Shown in pieces: positions 19,236-33,434 of a DNA stretch of 64,000 nucleotides. The translations under genes and the position numbers were made by a program. Under the pieces are notes generated by a model. That model was not told the origin of the DNA. It saw nothing but the letters and a program-made list of their open reading frames with translations, and did not search any database. This DNA comes from Hanleya hanleyi. Its lineage: Eukaryota > Mollusca > Polyplacophora > Lepidopleurida > Hanleyidae. Location: the NCBI GenBank assembly GCA_036873755.1, contig JAVTVY010018839.1, positions 1 to 64,000 on the forward strand, read 5' to 3'. How positions within the stretch are numbered: position 1 is the stretch's first letter; each line of letters starts with the position of its first letter.

Positions 19236-19465
19236 GATTGCAAAAGATAACTTTTATGGAGCAGCTACTTTGGAAGATCTTTTTAGTCGGCTAAAAGAAG
19301 ATTAGATTTTAGATTCTTTGAGGGAGATCGGTTTGTTGTATAAATTTTAATGTATTTTCATGTTTTTAATGCATTAGTTTACTGAGTTATTAACTTGAAT
19401 ACTTAGAATCTTGTTTGATCGTCGCTATATAGCTGAAATATTGCTGAACGAGACATTAACGGTGA

Positions 19466-20749
19466 ACTGAAAAACTTTCCAATGTTCTGTTAAAATGTCA
19501 TAAAACGAGAACTTCTATAGTTGTTACAAATATGTGTGGTAATAGTTATGTGGGTTATTGTTTTATTTTGGGTATATAAGAAGTCAAAACTTATACCACC
19601 AGAAAACGAGAGCCAGAACATTTAAAAACGTCATCGCTTGCATCCCGTTGTTTTTGGAACGTCACGACTTTATAGTGGTCCTCGCTCATTCATCCGACGT
19701 AGCATGACGTCACATTTAAATAAAACTTGAATGAAGGAGACCGCTATATCGCCATAACGTTCTACAAACCAACAGAGACAAGCAATGCAAGTTTTCAAGA
19801 CGGATTTATAACAGGATAACTTAAATATTGTTATTAGTACAATTTTGCAAAATATATTTGCCCCCAAAACGTATAAAAGTATAAGCAACATTTTAGATAA
19901 AATTAAAAGCTTTGCAGTTCACTTTAATTCTCTCTCTCTCAGTTCAGAGACCGCCCGAGAACGAAAGCCCTCCAGGTTCAGCCGAGTCACAATTCAAGTC
20001 ATAATAATCAGATGATTCTCTGGCAGTCTTCGAATAATTTCCGTCTGAGAGATCTTTCCCAGTACCAACACGATGTTCTCCCCTCGAGGCCTTCTCGAGG
20101 ATTGTGAAGGAAGGCCGACATGACATTTAAAAAAAAAATACTTTTATTCTTTTTCATATTTTTATATATATATATATAGTTACATGGACATAGAAAAACC
20201 GTTTACAGTGACATACATACAGATAGCCGACATAACATTAGACATTCTCACATTCCTCCTTTCGAAACATTAAATATAAAGAGACTATTTACGGGGGGGG
20301 GGGGCTCAACATAAATACAGAGAAATATGTGGGTCAACATACATACATTACAGCATCTGCATACCAGACAAAGAGAAACATGTCTGGTGACGTATACAGA
20401 TAATAATGGGAACAGAAGATTCAAATTTTTATATATTGTTTATGATTGTAGACTGGCAAGAGTTTTTAAATAGCGAAAGCTCACTTTTAAGTGGCAAAGG
20501 CTAAGAATCTTCTACGTCTACCACCTCTAAGGCGCAAGACACTCGTATACTTTGTTACCTCCGACAGAAACCTTGGAGTGGTAAGGCCCTTAAAATGCAG
20601 CTAATATAACTTAATTACTAAGTGTCTTTAAATTCATTATATTATTTAATGTACTCATTTGCAAATACACCCATTCACATATATATTGAGACAAACATAT
20701 AACGACAAACAGTACAAATATGAAACATATTGTAACTGAATAATATACA
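19466..20749. other. Noncoding repeats and microsatellites, no gene seen
   Basis: It contains a TA microsatellite near 20163-20178, a G-run near 20294-20304, and a CTCTCT stretch near 19930. Nothing coding could be supported; a short minus-strand open frame at 19944-20126 lacks recognisable similarity. Confidence 0.3.
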
Positions 20750-21395
20750 TACAAATACATTATTTTTAGTCTTCTCTTGAGTCAAAGAATTCTCGAAATA
20801 AAATCCATTTGTTTGCAAATTTATCACCTAATGATTCTATATTATTTGTATATTTTTCTGATGAGTATTGTTGCAGAAAACATATAGAAGAGATTTGATA
20901 TTAATTGGCGATTTTGTAAACTTGTTACGGTATATATAATTTTTGGTTATTAGTATATTTAGACTTCTTGTTCCCTTCTCCACCCAAAATTAATTTTATC
21001 GTTTGTTATCTCCCCTCTCATCCCGGTGGTATCATGCAGCCACCGTCGAAGCTCTTTCCAAAGTGTTTGTGCTTTTTCGCATTCTATAAACAGTGTTTCC
21101 CGTTCTCTTCCACAGTAACTACATGTGTCATTATCAGAAATATTTATTTTATGTAAAAAGAAATTAGTTGCTAAAGTTCCTTATTCAGTTCTTCTATTTT
21201 TGCAAGGTAAATCATTCTTCATATACATTCCCAAGAGGTCAAATTCGTTGCCCCAATCTAGTTTCATATTCTGACATAGTCTTATTTCGGAACCAGACCG
21301 ACACTCTATCCAAACCGCGTTTGTTTTTTCTATATTTATCTTTAGCCCCGATAAACTGCATGACTTGGTTTTGTAGGCCCGTGACCAGACCAAAT
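20750..21395 (-). pseudogene. LINE RT C-terminal fragment (L1/Tx1-like), decayed
   Basis: The minus frame 21393-21181 reads SGLKINIEKTNAVWI and then EFDLLGMYMKN, the conserved stretch just after the RT catalytic box in many LINEs. Further along, near 21130-20970, come CSYCGRERETLF, CEKAQTLWKELRRWL and INFGWRRE, the usual C-terminal Cys-containing module. Stops and frame changes separate the pieces. The reading frame fades by about 20750. Confidence 0.6.
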
Positions 21396-21623
21396 GTGGT
21401 CAGGCGGCAGAAATGTCAGTTGTAAAGGTTAAGGCGGAATGCCAGCGACTTTCGTTACAAAATGAATTTTTGGCTTCACAAACGAAACAGCAAAGGGACA
21501 TTTTCTCAGAAAAAACACCACACATCCTTTTTGTAAACGTATTTACATGGGTTCACTCTAGAGACATTAATATGACTGCGCTAGGTGAGTGAGGTAGAAA
21601 TATCTAAAAAAAATTGTAAAAAT

Positions 21624-21740
21624 TTAATCGAAGTCATTGGATATCGCACTGAGCTCTACCAGGTGCTTGAAGTACCCATTCTCTTTCTGTAAAAGCACAT
21701 GTGGTGTGTCGAATTCCCGTATTTCTCCGTCGTCAAGAAC
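21624..21740 (-). CDS. ABCC4-like: ABCC4-like last exon (C-terminus and stop)
   Basis: 117 nt including TAA. It reads VLDDGEIREFDTPHVLLQKE and then NGYFKHLVELSAISNDFD. The final residues are short, with no obvious PDZ-binding motif of the type found in mammalian ABCC4. Acceptor CATTTGTAG. Confidence 0.92.
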   Translation of the reverse strand, partial: VLDDGEIREFDTPHVLLQKENGYFKHLVELSAISNDFD

Positions 21741-22025
21741 CTACAAATGAATCAACTTGATCATATTACATAATTCACGATGTTGAAAGTCATTATTTGA
21801 GTCTATTCTAACGACAGATGATGAACACCAAATATTCATAGCAACAGAGGATACGACGGAAGTTCCAGATCTGTAAGTTGACTGGTTAACTGGACAAAAT
21901 GGGGGAACGAATTGGACGGAAGTGGTCATCACTTGGTAGCTGGGTAGATAGCTGGTATACATTGCAAGCCTCACATATTAGTTCTTCAGAGTCGGATAAA
22001 ACGACTACTTGGCATAGTAGAGTTA

Positions 22026-23414
<1,389 letters not shown>

Positions 23415-23910
23415 TCAAAAGAATTATAGGTTTGGAGTAACATTTTTATGACTACTACAATATACTTCTAGAGTATCACTTTAAGCAGCTAATTATAATG
23501 GAAAAATGTGATTAATTTGGCAAAGATTAGAGATCAGTGAAATCATATTGTCCAAACTAAGAATAAATATCTTAACTAGCTGCAATCGAAAAAGACCAAA
23601 TTGTGTTTTCAAAAAATAACATAGGCTTCTTCTTTTCTCTCTTCTTCTTGTTTCGGTCCTCTCCCTATGATTCGGACTCCAATGGACTTGAAGTTCCTAA
23701 TAGCTCGGACTATTAACAATATGCGAACACCGCTCATCGGCGGAATTGCCACAAAGCAAACAGTTTGAAGAGCGAGCGGTGATTTCCCAGGCTGTATAGC
23801 CATTTGATTCTTCAAAAGCTGATGCAGTATATCGAATAAAGAATCTAAAATTCCACAAGACATATTTTAGATCACCGATAAAGTTCCTTATAACCATGGT
23901 AACGAGAATT

Positions 23911-24095
23911 AAATAACAAGCGTCACATCCGACATTTAATATTTGGCCGTTGTCCATAAAAGAATTTCCGCGCCCGTGATCGAAAGATCTATTTCGTATG
24001 ACGATACCGATTCCAAATGTGTATGAAATTAACATAATAAGCACAATATGATGGTTTCTTGCAAACGAGAAATGGTGCCAACAAGACATGATGAT
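23911..24095 (-). mobile_element. Diverged Penelope-type 3' fragment
   Basis: It begins ACAAGCGTC and retains landmarks of the family 3' end (GCGCCCGTGATCGAAAGATC, CTTGCAAACGAGAA, ACAAGACATGATGATGTTC) at lower identity than the other copies, so it is an old insertion. Confidence 0.55.
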
Positions 24096-24308
24096 GTTCT
24101 TTACATAAAATCTTAATTACCGACCACCATCTCCTTCCAAATGAACCTACAAGCCGTCCTCCAGTCGACCGCCGATATGAACACCATGGAACAACATATG
24201 GCTCCCGGCCAAGCGGAACCGACAGAAGTCTCGAAAGGCAGTGCCAGAGATCTTGCACGATGCGATCGCACCCTTCTGCCAGGGCTTGACATCCATCACA
24301 GAATTTGA

Positions 24309-24560
24309 GATTACAAGCGACGTCATTCATTATTCAACCATCGCCCATTAAAGAATTTCCGCGTCCATATTCCAAAGACCTAACTCATATAATACCATCA
24401 GCACCAAATTGATAGAATAAATGATAGTATACATGAAACTATAGGCTAGTTTCCTGCAAGAGAGAAGCGGTCAACTGTTTTCAATGATGCCAGCAAGTCA
24501 CCATGATATTCCAAAAATATCAAATTCGTATCGCTGAAATCGCATTATCTTAAAAGTGTC
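24309..24560 (-). mobile_element. Penelope-type 3' fragment
   Basis: It starts GATTACAAGCG and follows the family 3' sequence through CTGCAAGAGAGAAGCGGTCA and ATATCAAATTCGTATCGCTG. Same orientation as most other copies. Confidence 0.65.
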
Positions 24561-24853
24561 CAACCTATATGTTATCATGTGCACGGTATTTACTCACTTC
24601 ATCGTCACATGTAGGTTACTCATTGTTGATCCAATGAAGCCTATTCGTTTGGAATGAAGGGGGGAGGCAAGGTCAACATCACTGTCATTTGGTGAAATAT
24701 ATGCCTTGTGCTCCGATCATGAACGCGGAAATTCTTTGATAACTTACCTGCCTTGATGCATTGCAAACATCTACTGTCTAGATGCATATGGCAGGGCTTA
24801 CAGGATATTGTGGACAATTTAACTTAGTTGAGTTGTCTATATGTTCAAATATT

Positions 24854-25160
24854 CCTACGAAGTAGGCTCTCATTTGCAAATTGTCCGGTAATGAGTGAGT
24901 CAGTGAGTGAGTGAGTCAGTCCATCCGAGTCCTTTCGTCGGCAAAATAAGGAGAACCGTTGACATTAGAACCTTGATTTTTGGCCTAAACTTGCATTAGA
25001 GGACTGTTACCAGCAAGTTCTGAGCTGACCTACTTTTGATGAAAATTTCTGATGATTCTGACTTGGGCTGTGCCCATCTTAATGTAGGCAGCATTTCAAC
25101 TTGGGGGTCCAAGAGTTCAGTGCGCGTCGCAGTCCTATAATGCCGATCCTACTTCGTAGG
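24854..25160. mobile_element. Short inverted-repeat MITE with GAGT repeats
   Basis: CCTACGAAGTAGG at 24854-24866 and its reverse complement CCTACTTCGTAGG at 25148-25160 bound about 307 bp. A (GAGT)n tract starts near 24892. No coding capacity. A target duplication is not clear, so the superfamily is left open. Confidence 0.6.
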
Positions 25161-25325
25161 TCCAGTGACGTTAGTCACACTGCTCATGTTGTTCAGAGCA
25201 TCATAATCATTAGTGGTCTGAGTTACATTTAGAAGTTGGTTGATAATTATGGAAACACAATATTACAGATGGCCGCAACTTCTTGGTTCATTGGATGATG
25301 ACGTTCCTTAGCACATACTAGTCAA

Positions 25326-25665
25326 AATAGTGAATACGTACCTCCTGTAATACGTTCCAATAGTGAATACATACCTCCCATAATATACGTCCCAGTAGTG
25401 AATACGTACCTCCCGTAATACGTCCCGTTAGTGAATACATATGTTCAGTAATACGACCCTACATCAATTCGTAACTCCCCCGTTATACTTTCCAAGAGTG
25501 AATATATTCCTCCCGAAATATATGTCCCAAAAGCGAATACGCACCTCTCGTAATACGTTCCAAGAGTGAATATATACCTTCCGCTATACATCTCAATAGT
25601 GAATACATACCTCTGGTAATACATGCCAATAGTAAATACATACCTCCCTCAATACGTCCCAAATC
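25326..25665 (-). repeat. Minisatellite built from an exon end and splice donor
   Basis: About ten degenerate units of 31-36 bp. In gene orientation each reads roughly GGACGTATTACGGGAG followed by GTACGTATTCACTA. The exon 7 end (GGGACGTATTGAGGGAG, then the GTATGT donor) is the terminal unit. The array therefore spans the real donor and continues into the intron. Confidence 0.8.
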
Positions 25666-25733
25666 TCGGTGTCAGATCGTTCGTTGAACATGTCCAAATT
25701 ACGCCTCAAGCTTCCAGCGAATAGAATCGGATC
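25644..25733 (-). CDS. ABCC4-like: ABCC4-like exon 7 of window (after Q-loop)
   Basis: 90 nt, 30 codons, [20 protein letters not shown] and then [10 protein letters not shown]. Acceptor TTTCCAG, donor GTATGT. The last 20 or so bases of the exon together with the donor are copied many times in the adjoining intron as a minisatellite (25326-25665). The true donor is therefore one of about ten similar GAG-GT sites, and this one is chosen because it keeps the frame into VNLKDTV. Confidence 0.88.
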
Positions 25734-26012
25734 CTGGAAATATGATCGCCAATGACGGTGAAAATATCTTAATAGCATGCTATTACGTTTTCATGAAAAA
25801 CTGCTCCGCCGGAGCCCCGCAACTTTAAACACATATATCTCTAAACACATATATAGATTTTTAGGACAAAATTTGTGTGCTATCTCCTTAGCTCTGGAAA
25901 AGGATATGCTGATCATATGCGAAAAACTCTTTTGTGTGTGACGGTAATGAAGTTGATATTTTTTTCAATTCAAAACCTGCAAAAACATATTGATTTGAAG
26001 AATACATATACT

Positions 26013-26402
26013 GTACTGAAATCAGCCTGTGAAAAATTAAGATGGTCATTTACACAAATATGAATTTATGATTCATAAAAAAATAAAATAATAATAATAA
26101 TAACAAATCATCCCTGGCCTATTTCGGCGTCTTGGGGCATTGGTAGGGAGTATTTCTCTCGTAACAAAAATATGACATTTCAAACCAAAGTTATATTTAC
26201 GCACAAGATATTAAGAAGGTTGATCAGTTGAAAGTATCAAGTATGATTTTGGTTTGAGGTATCATATTTTTGTGACAACAGAAAATCTTCAAAAAAATGC
26301 ACCAAAGACGCCAAAATAGGCCAGGAAGCGCATTTTGATGAATCATAAATTAGTTTTTATTCACAAGACCATCGTAATTTTTTCCAGGCTGATATAATGC
26401 GA
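26013..26402. repeat. Imperfect inverted repeat (hairpin) with about 190 bp arms
   Basis: Left arm words CAGCCTGTGAAAAATTA, TTTATGATTCAT, CCTGGCCTATTTCGGCGTC and CAAAAATATGA reappear inverted in the right arm (TAATTTTTTCCAGGCTG, ATGAATCATAAAT, GACGCCAAAATAGGCC, TCATATTTTTGTG). Arms differ by small indels, including an AAT microsatellite in the left arm. Probably a fold-back MITE; no target duplication was read. Confidence 0.7.
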
Positions 26403-26488
26403 CAGGATTTGTTATTTCCATGGGATATTAATTATAGAAACAAAGAGAATAGGCATGGGAAGGCTGCTTCATTCAGGGAGTGGATTCA

Positions 26489-28056
<1,568 letters not shown>

Positions 28057-28790
28057 GTGACCGATTTTCCAGGGACTTCAAAATGCATTTTTGTACCCCC
28101 ACAATGTAGGTGTCTTGCTTTCTATAAAAATGAAGCGGGCCTTCTCTCTCGTCGACTTTACGACACAGGAGATGATTGCAATTTCGAATTCATGAAGTAT
28201 CCCTATCTGGACAGTAATATTCCAGTGGGACCTGCATATGGCGTATACCTATCTCGCCTAGTAGCATTTACAAGATCCTGTGTTAAATGTGACGATTTTA
28301 ATCAATGTCACAAAACATTATTGCAGAAACTTATAAAAAAGCGCTATGTCACCAAACGACTCCACAAATTTTTTCTCAAATTTGGCGATACATATTGCAT
28401 GCTGATAGCAAAATACATGTTACATGTCGTAACTTGTTTCTAATTCCGATTAACCCGGGGCTAGGGGCCGTATGAACCCATGTATTACAAGATCCTTATA
28501 GTGTTCACATGAATAATCACAATCAAAGCGTGACTGAGATACATCACATTCTAGATAACGACTACAACGAAAATCATATGGATTAAAAATGCTGATCAGC
28601 GAAACGGATTTGATATTTTTGGAATATCATGGTGTCTTGCCAACATCAATGAAAACTGTTGACCGCTTCTTTCTTGTAGGGAACTATTTTTATTCTATTT
28701 TATGAATGTGGATTATGGACGCGGAAATTCTTTAATGGGCGACGGCTGAATATTGGATGACGGACTAGATACTTGTATTTTATCTTTTAT
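28057..28790 (+). mobile_element. Penelope-type copy, plus strand, 3' part of RT plus tail
   Basis: The frame at about 28110-28440 encodes the end of the RT: SRRLYDTGDDCNFEFMKYPY, LDSNIPVGPAYGVYLSRLVA and the DFNQCHKTLLQKLIKK region. The family 3' tail follows (GATTAACCCGGGGCTAGGGGC to GACGGACTAGATACTTGTA). It is the only long copy in this orientation. The 5' part is missing. Confidence 0.7.
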
Positions 28791-28849
28791 TTGAACCCTA
28801 AAGCGATGATTTCGAAATGTTAACCAAAATTGTAATTGTAGATGATTAG

Positions 28850-29050
28850 TTGTTCTTAGAAGCCTTACTGATGAAGATAAGAGGCGAAACAATCAAACTT
28901 TCTGCAACAAAAAGAAAGTTGATACAAAGAGAGTGACTGAATTAGAAGAGCAAGTTGTCCAACTTGAAGAGAAAATACAATGCAACTTTATGACGATTGC
29001 AGAAAACAAGCTCGATCATCTAAGACATACTAAAATGGAATTAGAACTGT
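28850..29050 (+). pseudogene. Possible LINE linker fragment
   Basis: About 65 codons of a charged coiled-coil-like stretch (RVTELEEQVVQLEEKIQ, ENKLDHLRHTKMELELY) resemble the segment between endonuclease and RT in L1-like LINEs. No flanking motif confirms it. Confidence 0.3.
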
Positions 29051-29482
29051 ATGTCCACCATTTTGAACTAAGTTATCATGCTTCGGGCTGCGGATTATGC
29101 GAATATTCTTAGCCTAAAATAATAAGCTATGACGTGAATTTGCTACATTCATGACAGATATGTACGCTGAACATCTGCAGACACCTTGAATTAGAAAAAA
29201 GATATTAAAAATGGCAAGTTTCAGATTACCCAAATCATACATCTGCCATTTTAATTAAGTTATTTCGATTGGTGGTAAATGTAAGTAGTCTCAGAATGAG
29301 CCTGAAATATTATGCTGTAACGTTAATTGAAAAGTTGGACTTCTGAAAGCGCCTTGAATTTGCGAAAAGATAAAACAATCGGATCACCCTATATGGATAC
29401 CATTTTCAACAAGGTCATAGGAAACACTCTATTTCCAACTGATTATCTGGAAAAGAGCTACTATGGTTCTGGAAATGAGCTT

Positions 29483-29525
29483 TAATGGACGACGGCTGCA
29501 TATTGAATGACGGACTAGACGTTTG
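29483..29525 (+). mobile_element. Tiny Penelope-type 3' terminus
   Basis: Only the last 43 or so bases of the family (ATGGACGACGGCTGCATATTG, GACGGACTAGACGTTTGTA) are present, on the plus strand. This is an extreme 5' truncation. Confidence 0.5.
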
Positions 29526-30250
29526 TATTTCGTCTCCACCAAAGTCAATATATCAATGGCATTCTGTTGGAGAAATCCGTAATATGCAAACAAATTATAT
29601 CCCAAGCTGTTTAGATTTAGACATGCAGCTATTATATTATATTTCTGTTGTTTTTTATCGTTCATATCTTCATATCATCAGTTGGAATGTCGCATGTATC
29701 GCTTTCGTCTGCTATATAGAAATCCAGGTTGCTCTACAAAAATTCAAGTAGAGCACACGTCGGACATTCTAAGGCTGGCTTACCGGAGATACGGACAGTT
29801 CCCCACTCGAACAGTTACCCACTAGAAGAGTTCCCACTCGGACATTTCCTACTCGGACATTTCCCCACTCTGACTTCAACTCACAATATACATATCTCAT
29901 TTTCCGTATTTGTAAAACCTATGCTCATATTCGATCACGTTGTATACCATCTTGGTTTACTTCGATGCATTTGTGCAAGATAATCATCGACATTTCCAGT
30001 TCCAGAATGCAGAAAATCTCCTGCCACTATGACAAAATATAACGTGATACTAACAACAAATCGTGGTCCTGTCATATCAGGTGGGGCTGACCTTGAAGAT
30101 GATTTTGAAGCGAATGAACAAAACTATCAATATGCGCAGCAGAACCGTTTTGTTGAACATTTTGAAATCTTTTTCAGTGGCTGTAAACCTAGGCATATTG
30201 TGTAGTATAGTATAGTTTTATTCTTTATAGTTGTAGGTACATGGTCCACA

Positions 30251-30545
30251 TTACAAGCGTCTAGTCCGTCATTCATAATTCAGCCGTCGTCCATTAAATA
30301 ATATCCGCGTCCATAATCCAAAGACCTGTTCCATATTCCATATAACAGTATTAGCACCAAATTCAAAAGGACAATCATAGTATACATAAACATAGGCTAG
30401 TTTCCTGCAACAGAGAAGCGGTCAAGTTTTCAATGATGCCGACAAGACATCATGATGGTCCAAAATTATAAAATCCGTATCGCTGATTAGTATTCTTAAT
30501 CCATAATAATCGTTGTAAAGTCGTCATCTAGAGAATGATATATCT
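30251..30545 (-). mobile_element. Penelope-type 3' fragment
   Basis: It starts TTACAAGCGTCTAGTCCGTC and matches the copies at 9704 and 45824 with few differences. It contains only the 3' noncoding part. Confidence 0.7.
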
Positions 30546-30724
30546 CAGTCAGTCAGTCTCATGTTACACAAGAAGTCAAGGTCATAAATTTACCCAGCCC
30601 TAACTGGGCTTATCAACCACTACAAACATTAAAATATTCCCGGAATGCCACGTGGTTCAAGGTGAAAATAATTGTTCATACCTTTTACGATATGCTGACT
30701 TAATGAAAGGACACGTTTTTCACG

Positions 30725-31432
30725 TATAATTTTCAAAGAGAAAAGCCATCTTGTCACCACAGGTAATATTTACATCCCAGTTAACTCCCCTTACCAATTC
30801 TAGCCTTTCAATCTCGTACAATTTACAACCAAATATAAAGTGTTTTTCATCTTCCACCTGTCCACTATCACAAACTTCCCATATCCTTTTATCTTGACTC
30901 TCTCCTCTACATCTACCCACTTCCACTCTCAGAGGCAAGACACCACAGCGTACCTGGGCGCACAGTGACCTATCAAATTTGGTCAAATTAAACAGGAGAT
31001 ATTTTTCCGTTTTGTATTCGGACTTAATTTCAACATCTGTTCTTAATTTTTTTTTTTCAGAACAGCTTGGGACCACCGATCATTCTTGCATCACCAAAGC
31101 ATTTTGCACATAATATCACACGATACAGTTTCCTCATATATAGGAACCACATCTAATTCAGCAACTATTTACTATGTCAAGCAATAACTGAAGATCAGTT
31201 TCATTTTGAGTTAAAATAACGAGGTATTCAGCATAAGCCAACACAGATACCATTTATGACCATTTATGAAGATAGAAAACAACGTTGCGGAGAGGGTATC
31301 GCCTTGTCGTACACCGCAATGCGTTTCAAACCAGTCAGTATTCGGCAACATATCATTGAAATCACACAGGTTATAAAATACGAGTAACATACATATTGCT
31401 GAATCGTGGATTGCTGCAATCACACAGCTCAC
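30725..31432 (-). pseudogene. LINE RT fragment in the transporter intron
   Basis: The order on the minus strand is WFETHCGVRQGDTLSATLFS (RT motif B), then VLAYAEYLVILTQNETDLQ, where the catalytic YADD has become YAEY. The C-terminal region CGVLPLRVEVGR, EVCDSGQVEDEKHFIFGC follows. At least two frame changes and stops lie between. This is an old, inactive copy of a LINE different from the one at 9974. Confidence 0.65.
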
Positions 31433-31628
31433 AATTCACATATCTCACTCCGAAAGCAGACACACTGAATTCAACCATACAAGCTGATATAAGCTATGAG
31501 TGAATCACAATGATACTTATCAGTTATTTCCCAATAATCTACAGAAAGGTGTCACATCTTCACTCCTTCTATTGAACTATTCCGGAACGCCAGTTGTGTG
31601 CATAAAATACACGAACAAATAAATTTAC

Positions 31629-31820
31629 CTTTTCCTTCGCTTCTATCGATAAGTTAATATTTCTTAGGACCGGTGAATCGTGCTCATGATATTTCATATT
31701 GACGTCTCGTAAAATAATTTCTCCTCTCGATGGCCAGCTGGTGGGTGGTGGGTTAGCTGAGGTTCTCGGTGCTTCTGGTGTTAGCCTATTGTAGGCCAAT
31801 ATCCGTTCTACTGAAGTCAT
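31629..31820 (-). CDS. ABCC4-like: ABCC4-like exon 5 of window (linker and start of NBD2)
   Basis: 192 nt, exactly 64 codons. It starts MTSVERILAYNRLTPEAPRT, the conserved linker, then PPPTSWPSRGEI and the first NBD strands (LRDVNMKYHEHDSPVLRNIN), with the A-loop aromatic residue (Tyr of KYHEHD). It ends EKAK-like (EAKEK) before Walker A. Acceptor TTCTTCCAG, donor GTAAAT. Confidence 0.92.
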
Positions 31821-33104
31821 CTGGAAGAACAACAATGAAGAAATTGACACTTCGATTATAAAATACACAACTAATTTCTGTGTCGTTGAAAACAGTTAGT
31901 ACACAGTGGGGCACACCGGTATGGTACCATAGCGGAGACTACTACTTCACCACAACGGTATCATACCAGTACCAGACGGAACCGTCCGTGGTTGTGTGTC
32001 CGCTCTGGGACCTCTCTGTAAACATCAGTCCCATCCCGAGTTGCCAGACTTGTGAGATATTTGATGGTGAAGGTCTTTTTCAGTACATTATGAAAATGAA
32101 TAAATATACTTTTTTAAATCGATTTCACCTATATTTTATCTCTCATCTTCGACTCAAATAAAGTCACTCTCATTGATGTCAAGCCGAATAGTTAGTACAG
32201 TTTCTTAATATTTGACCATACCCTGATCTCTATGCCATAGAATAAGAGTAGAAAATTAAAAACTGTATTGTTCGGCCTTACATCGATGGGAACAACTCCA
32301 TTTGAGAGAAAATATGTAGGAAAACATCAACTTGATTTTATTAATTTTCACAATTTATTGACAATATACGTAGGCGTCTACCAGAAAATATTACACATTC
32401 CATTCGAAGCATTATAAGTTGAAGAAATTCGTTTACCATACACTCACCAGTAGTTTTTGATCATTTTCTCCGATCAAACCGAAGTACAAATTCGACCCTA
32501 AGAGCGGATATTTCTTGTATCTGTCAGGCAGTTTGAGCCTTTTCATGATAACCACGTTCAATTAACAAGCTGTGCATTTTATATCGAAGAACACAATAGT
32601 CGATGTGTGCAGAATTAAATCAGTGCCTCAGTTTTGAGGTTAATGCTTTTAATTACAGGGGTAGAATTGGTTGGATAAATTGAATCACTGAACTTTGAAC
32701 TACTATATAAAATTAGTAAGAAGTGAGGCACTCCTCTTTGGTTTGAAGAGTATATTGTAAGAATCTCAACTTTCAAATACTTTTGTTGAAAACTTTAGAA
32801 GTAAGTAGCGATAAAACATGAAAACAAAATTATCCAAAAATAAACTATTTTCAGAAGAGATTTAATATGTTTAATATGAGTTTATTTATTGTTATTTTGT
32901 CGAGCAATAATCGGAAATGTAGCACTCGAACGCGTTCATTCAATAATTTCGGATGTGGTAAGCACATGCATCTATGCTAAAGTCTGTCCAGTTTTATTAG
33001 TCGTCTACTTTGGAGCTTGTGAAAAACGTTTTGTCAACAAAACAATAATTAGCTCTGCATAATTTTGCTTGAAATAACCTCGTAATTCTATCCATATAAA
33101 ATCC
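31821..33104. other. Intronic sequence, no gene seen
   Basis: An open frame at 31880-32161 on the plus strand looks like chance. No repeats with readable ends. Confidence 0.3.
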
Positions 33105-33290
33105 ACTATAGACCACTTTCATAACCCCTGATGTTTTGCTCGGGAACTGGCTAGTGACGTCAAGTGGGGTTGGTTCCAGCTACTGACACATGTCAACTCA
33201 ATGTAAACTGCACACATATCAGAATATAATCGAGCAAAACTCTGACAAAATCTATCCGATTTTCATTCTGTTTAGATCATTTTCCATGTC
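33105..33290 (+). repeat. Dispersed repeat, first copy
   Basis: A roughly 180 bp segment (CTATAGACCACTTTCATA, GACGTCAAGTGGGGTTGG, CAGAATATAATCGAGCAAAA) that recurs inverted at 45288-45470. Confidence 0.65.
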
Positions 33291-33434
33291 ATTTTCTTTT
33301 TTATTTCTCATCTAAAGAATTAGTGTATTATGAAAAATGTAAATCTCATTTCTGTATCTTCAGCCGTTTTCTTGTAATGTTCAAAAGAATACGTGGAACA
33401 TTCTGCGATAGGCCGACGTATACCGACACGTTAA

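Larger units (their letters stand above)
9974..19465 (+). mobile_element. 5'-truncated LINE with RNase H, split by two insertions
   Basis: The retained part begins inside the RT domain (VYDTIWKYEILKDL) and runs through RNase H to a 3' tail near 19465. That tail includes TATAGCTGAAATATTGCTGA, a motif I associate with LINE tails in molluscan genomes. It is interrupted by the LTR element 11424-18276 and the MITE 18654-19231. Removing them leaves about 2 kb. RT motifs (QGVPQGSILS, LFLDDF) and the RNase H domain fit a Jockey/I-superfamily LINE. The type is moderately sure; the clade is not. Confidence 0.65.

Noticed and set aside
29429..29665. LINE endonuclease start on the minus strand (NIIAACLNLNSLG...AIDILTLVETK)
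   Set aside because: It resembles the first strand and the ETK motif of an APE endonuclease, but the stretch is too short and lacks later motifs, so it is noted without being called.
31880..32161. A 93-residue plus-strand ORF next to the exon at 31629-31820
   Set aside because: No family recognised, no supporting splice or promoter context. It lies in an intron on the opposite strand.
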